Of a DNA stretch of 45,012 bases, positions 44,823-45,012 are shown in pieces. The stretch covers positions 1 to 45,012 of the forward strand of contig JAJIYK010000014.1 of assembly GCA_020881235.1 (NCBI GenBank). The letters run 5' to 3'. Source of the stretch: Rickettsia endosymbiont of Oxypoda opaca. Lineage in GTDB: Bacteria > Pseudomonadota > Alphaproteobacteria > Rickettsiales > Rickettsiaceae. Within the stretch, counting starts at the first letter, position 1. Each line of letters opens with the position of its first letter. The notes under the pieces were generated by a model. It was not told the DNA's origin and ran no database searches. It saw nothing but the letters and a program-made list of their open reading frames with translations. A program made the position numbers and the translations under genes.

Positions 44823-45012
44823 TTATTTTTCTTCCTCCTTAGTACTGTTATTTTCATAACTTTTTAAGGCATAATTAAGGATAAAAGTAGCAATACTTAG
44901 AAAATCATTTTGTGTAAGTACTGACTCGTAAAGCCTTATATCGTTATAAGATTTTTTATATATTTCTGTATTAATTAGCCCGAGTAAAGATAAAGTACCA
45001 AGTACTGAAAAA
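44823..45012 (-). CDS. Partial hypothetical CDS running off the right edge
   Basis: On the minus strand an open frame enters at the window edge and runs 62 codons to TAA at 44823. The peptide includes YKKSYNDIRLYESVLTQNDF and ends in a charged ENNSTKEEEK tail. No in-frame ATG is visible, so the gene begins beyond the window. It lies upstream of the recombinase on the same strand, at a gap of about 86 bases, and would be cargo of the putative element. The family is not recognised. Confidence 0.5.
   Translation of the reverse strand, partial: FSVLGTLSLLGLINTEIYKKSYNDIRLYESVLTQNDFLSIATFILNYALKSYENNSTKEEEK

Overview
The window is chromosomal DNA of a Rickettsia species. The evidence is AT-rich genes with short operons and decayed spacers, in-frame Rickettsia palindromic elements (RPE), the rickettsial rvh type IV secretion genes with duplicated virB8/virB9, a short isc operon with two cysteine desulfurases, and intergenic spacers packed with palindromic MITE-like repeats. 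I cannot name the species from sequence alone.

Layout. 1-1315: repeat, then prfB with a programmed +1 frameshift. 1582-4083: a family 2 glycosyltransferase and a succinate-semialdehyde dehydrogenase. 4426-8432 (minus strand): iscR, NifS-like desulfurase, iscS, iscU, iscA; iscS carries an in-frame RPE and another RPE fills the iscU-iscA spacer. 8794-16558 (minus): virB7, virB8, a truncated virB9, virB10, virB11, virD4 and ppx/gppA. 16895-18338 (plus): a second, divergent virB8-virB9 pair. 18467-24158 (plus): an Mrp-like membrane antiporter cluster (one C-type and three D/NuoMN-type subunits) interrupted by a type II toxin-antitoxin pair. 24514-29186 (plus): ccmB, a small membrane protein, and petA-petB-(RDD protein)-petC for the cytochrome bc1 complex. 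29187-29949: repeats and a candidate structured RNA with its own promoter. 29950-40914: a possible PD-(D/E)XK protein, a small hypothetical, nuoM, a PCuAC-type copper protein, an EmrA/HlyD adaptor with pssA and psd (phosphatidylethanolamine synthesis), a DUF2610-type protein, a degenerate SuhB-like protein, efp and a PleD-like diguanylate cyclase. 40930-45012: rppH, rodA, tRNA-Asn, and a large serine recombinase whose 3' end lies inside the tRNA gene, which probably marks the left edge of an integrated element running off the right end of the window.

Most genes are core metabolism or cell-envelope functions of an obligate intracellular alphaproteobacterium: Fe-S assembly feeding the Rieske protein and complex I, respiratory bc1 and NuoM, lipid synthesis, cell shape (RodA), translation (RF2, EF-P) and secretion. 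The accessory signals are the repeat families, the RPE insertions, the toxin-antitoxin pair, the extra RDD gene in the pet operon, the serine recombinase at tRNA-Asn and the three-way-junction RNA candidate near 29.4 kb. I found no CRISPR array, rRNA or intact IS transposase.
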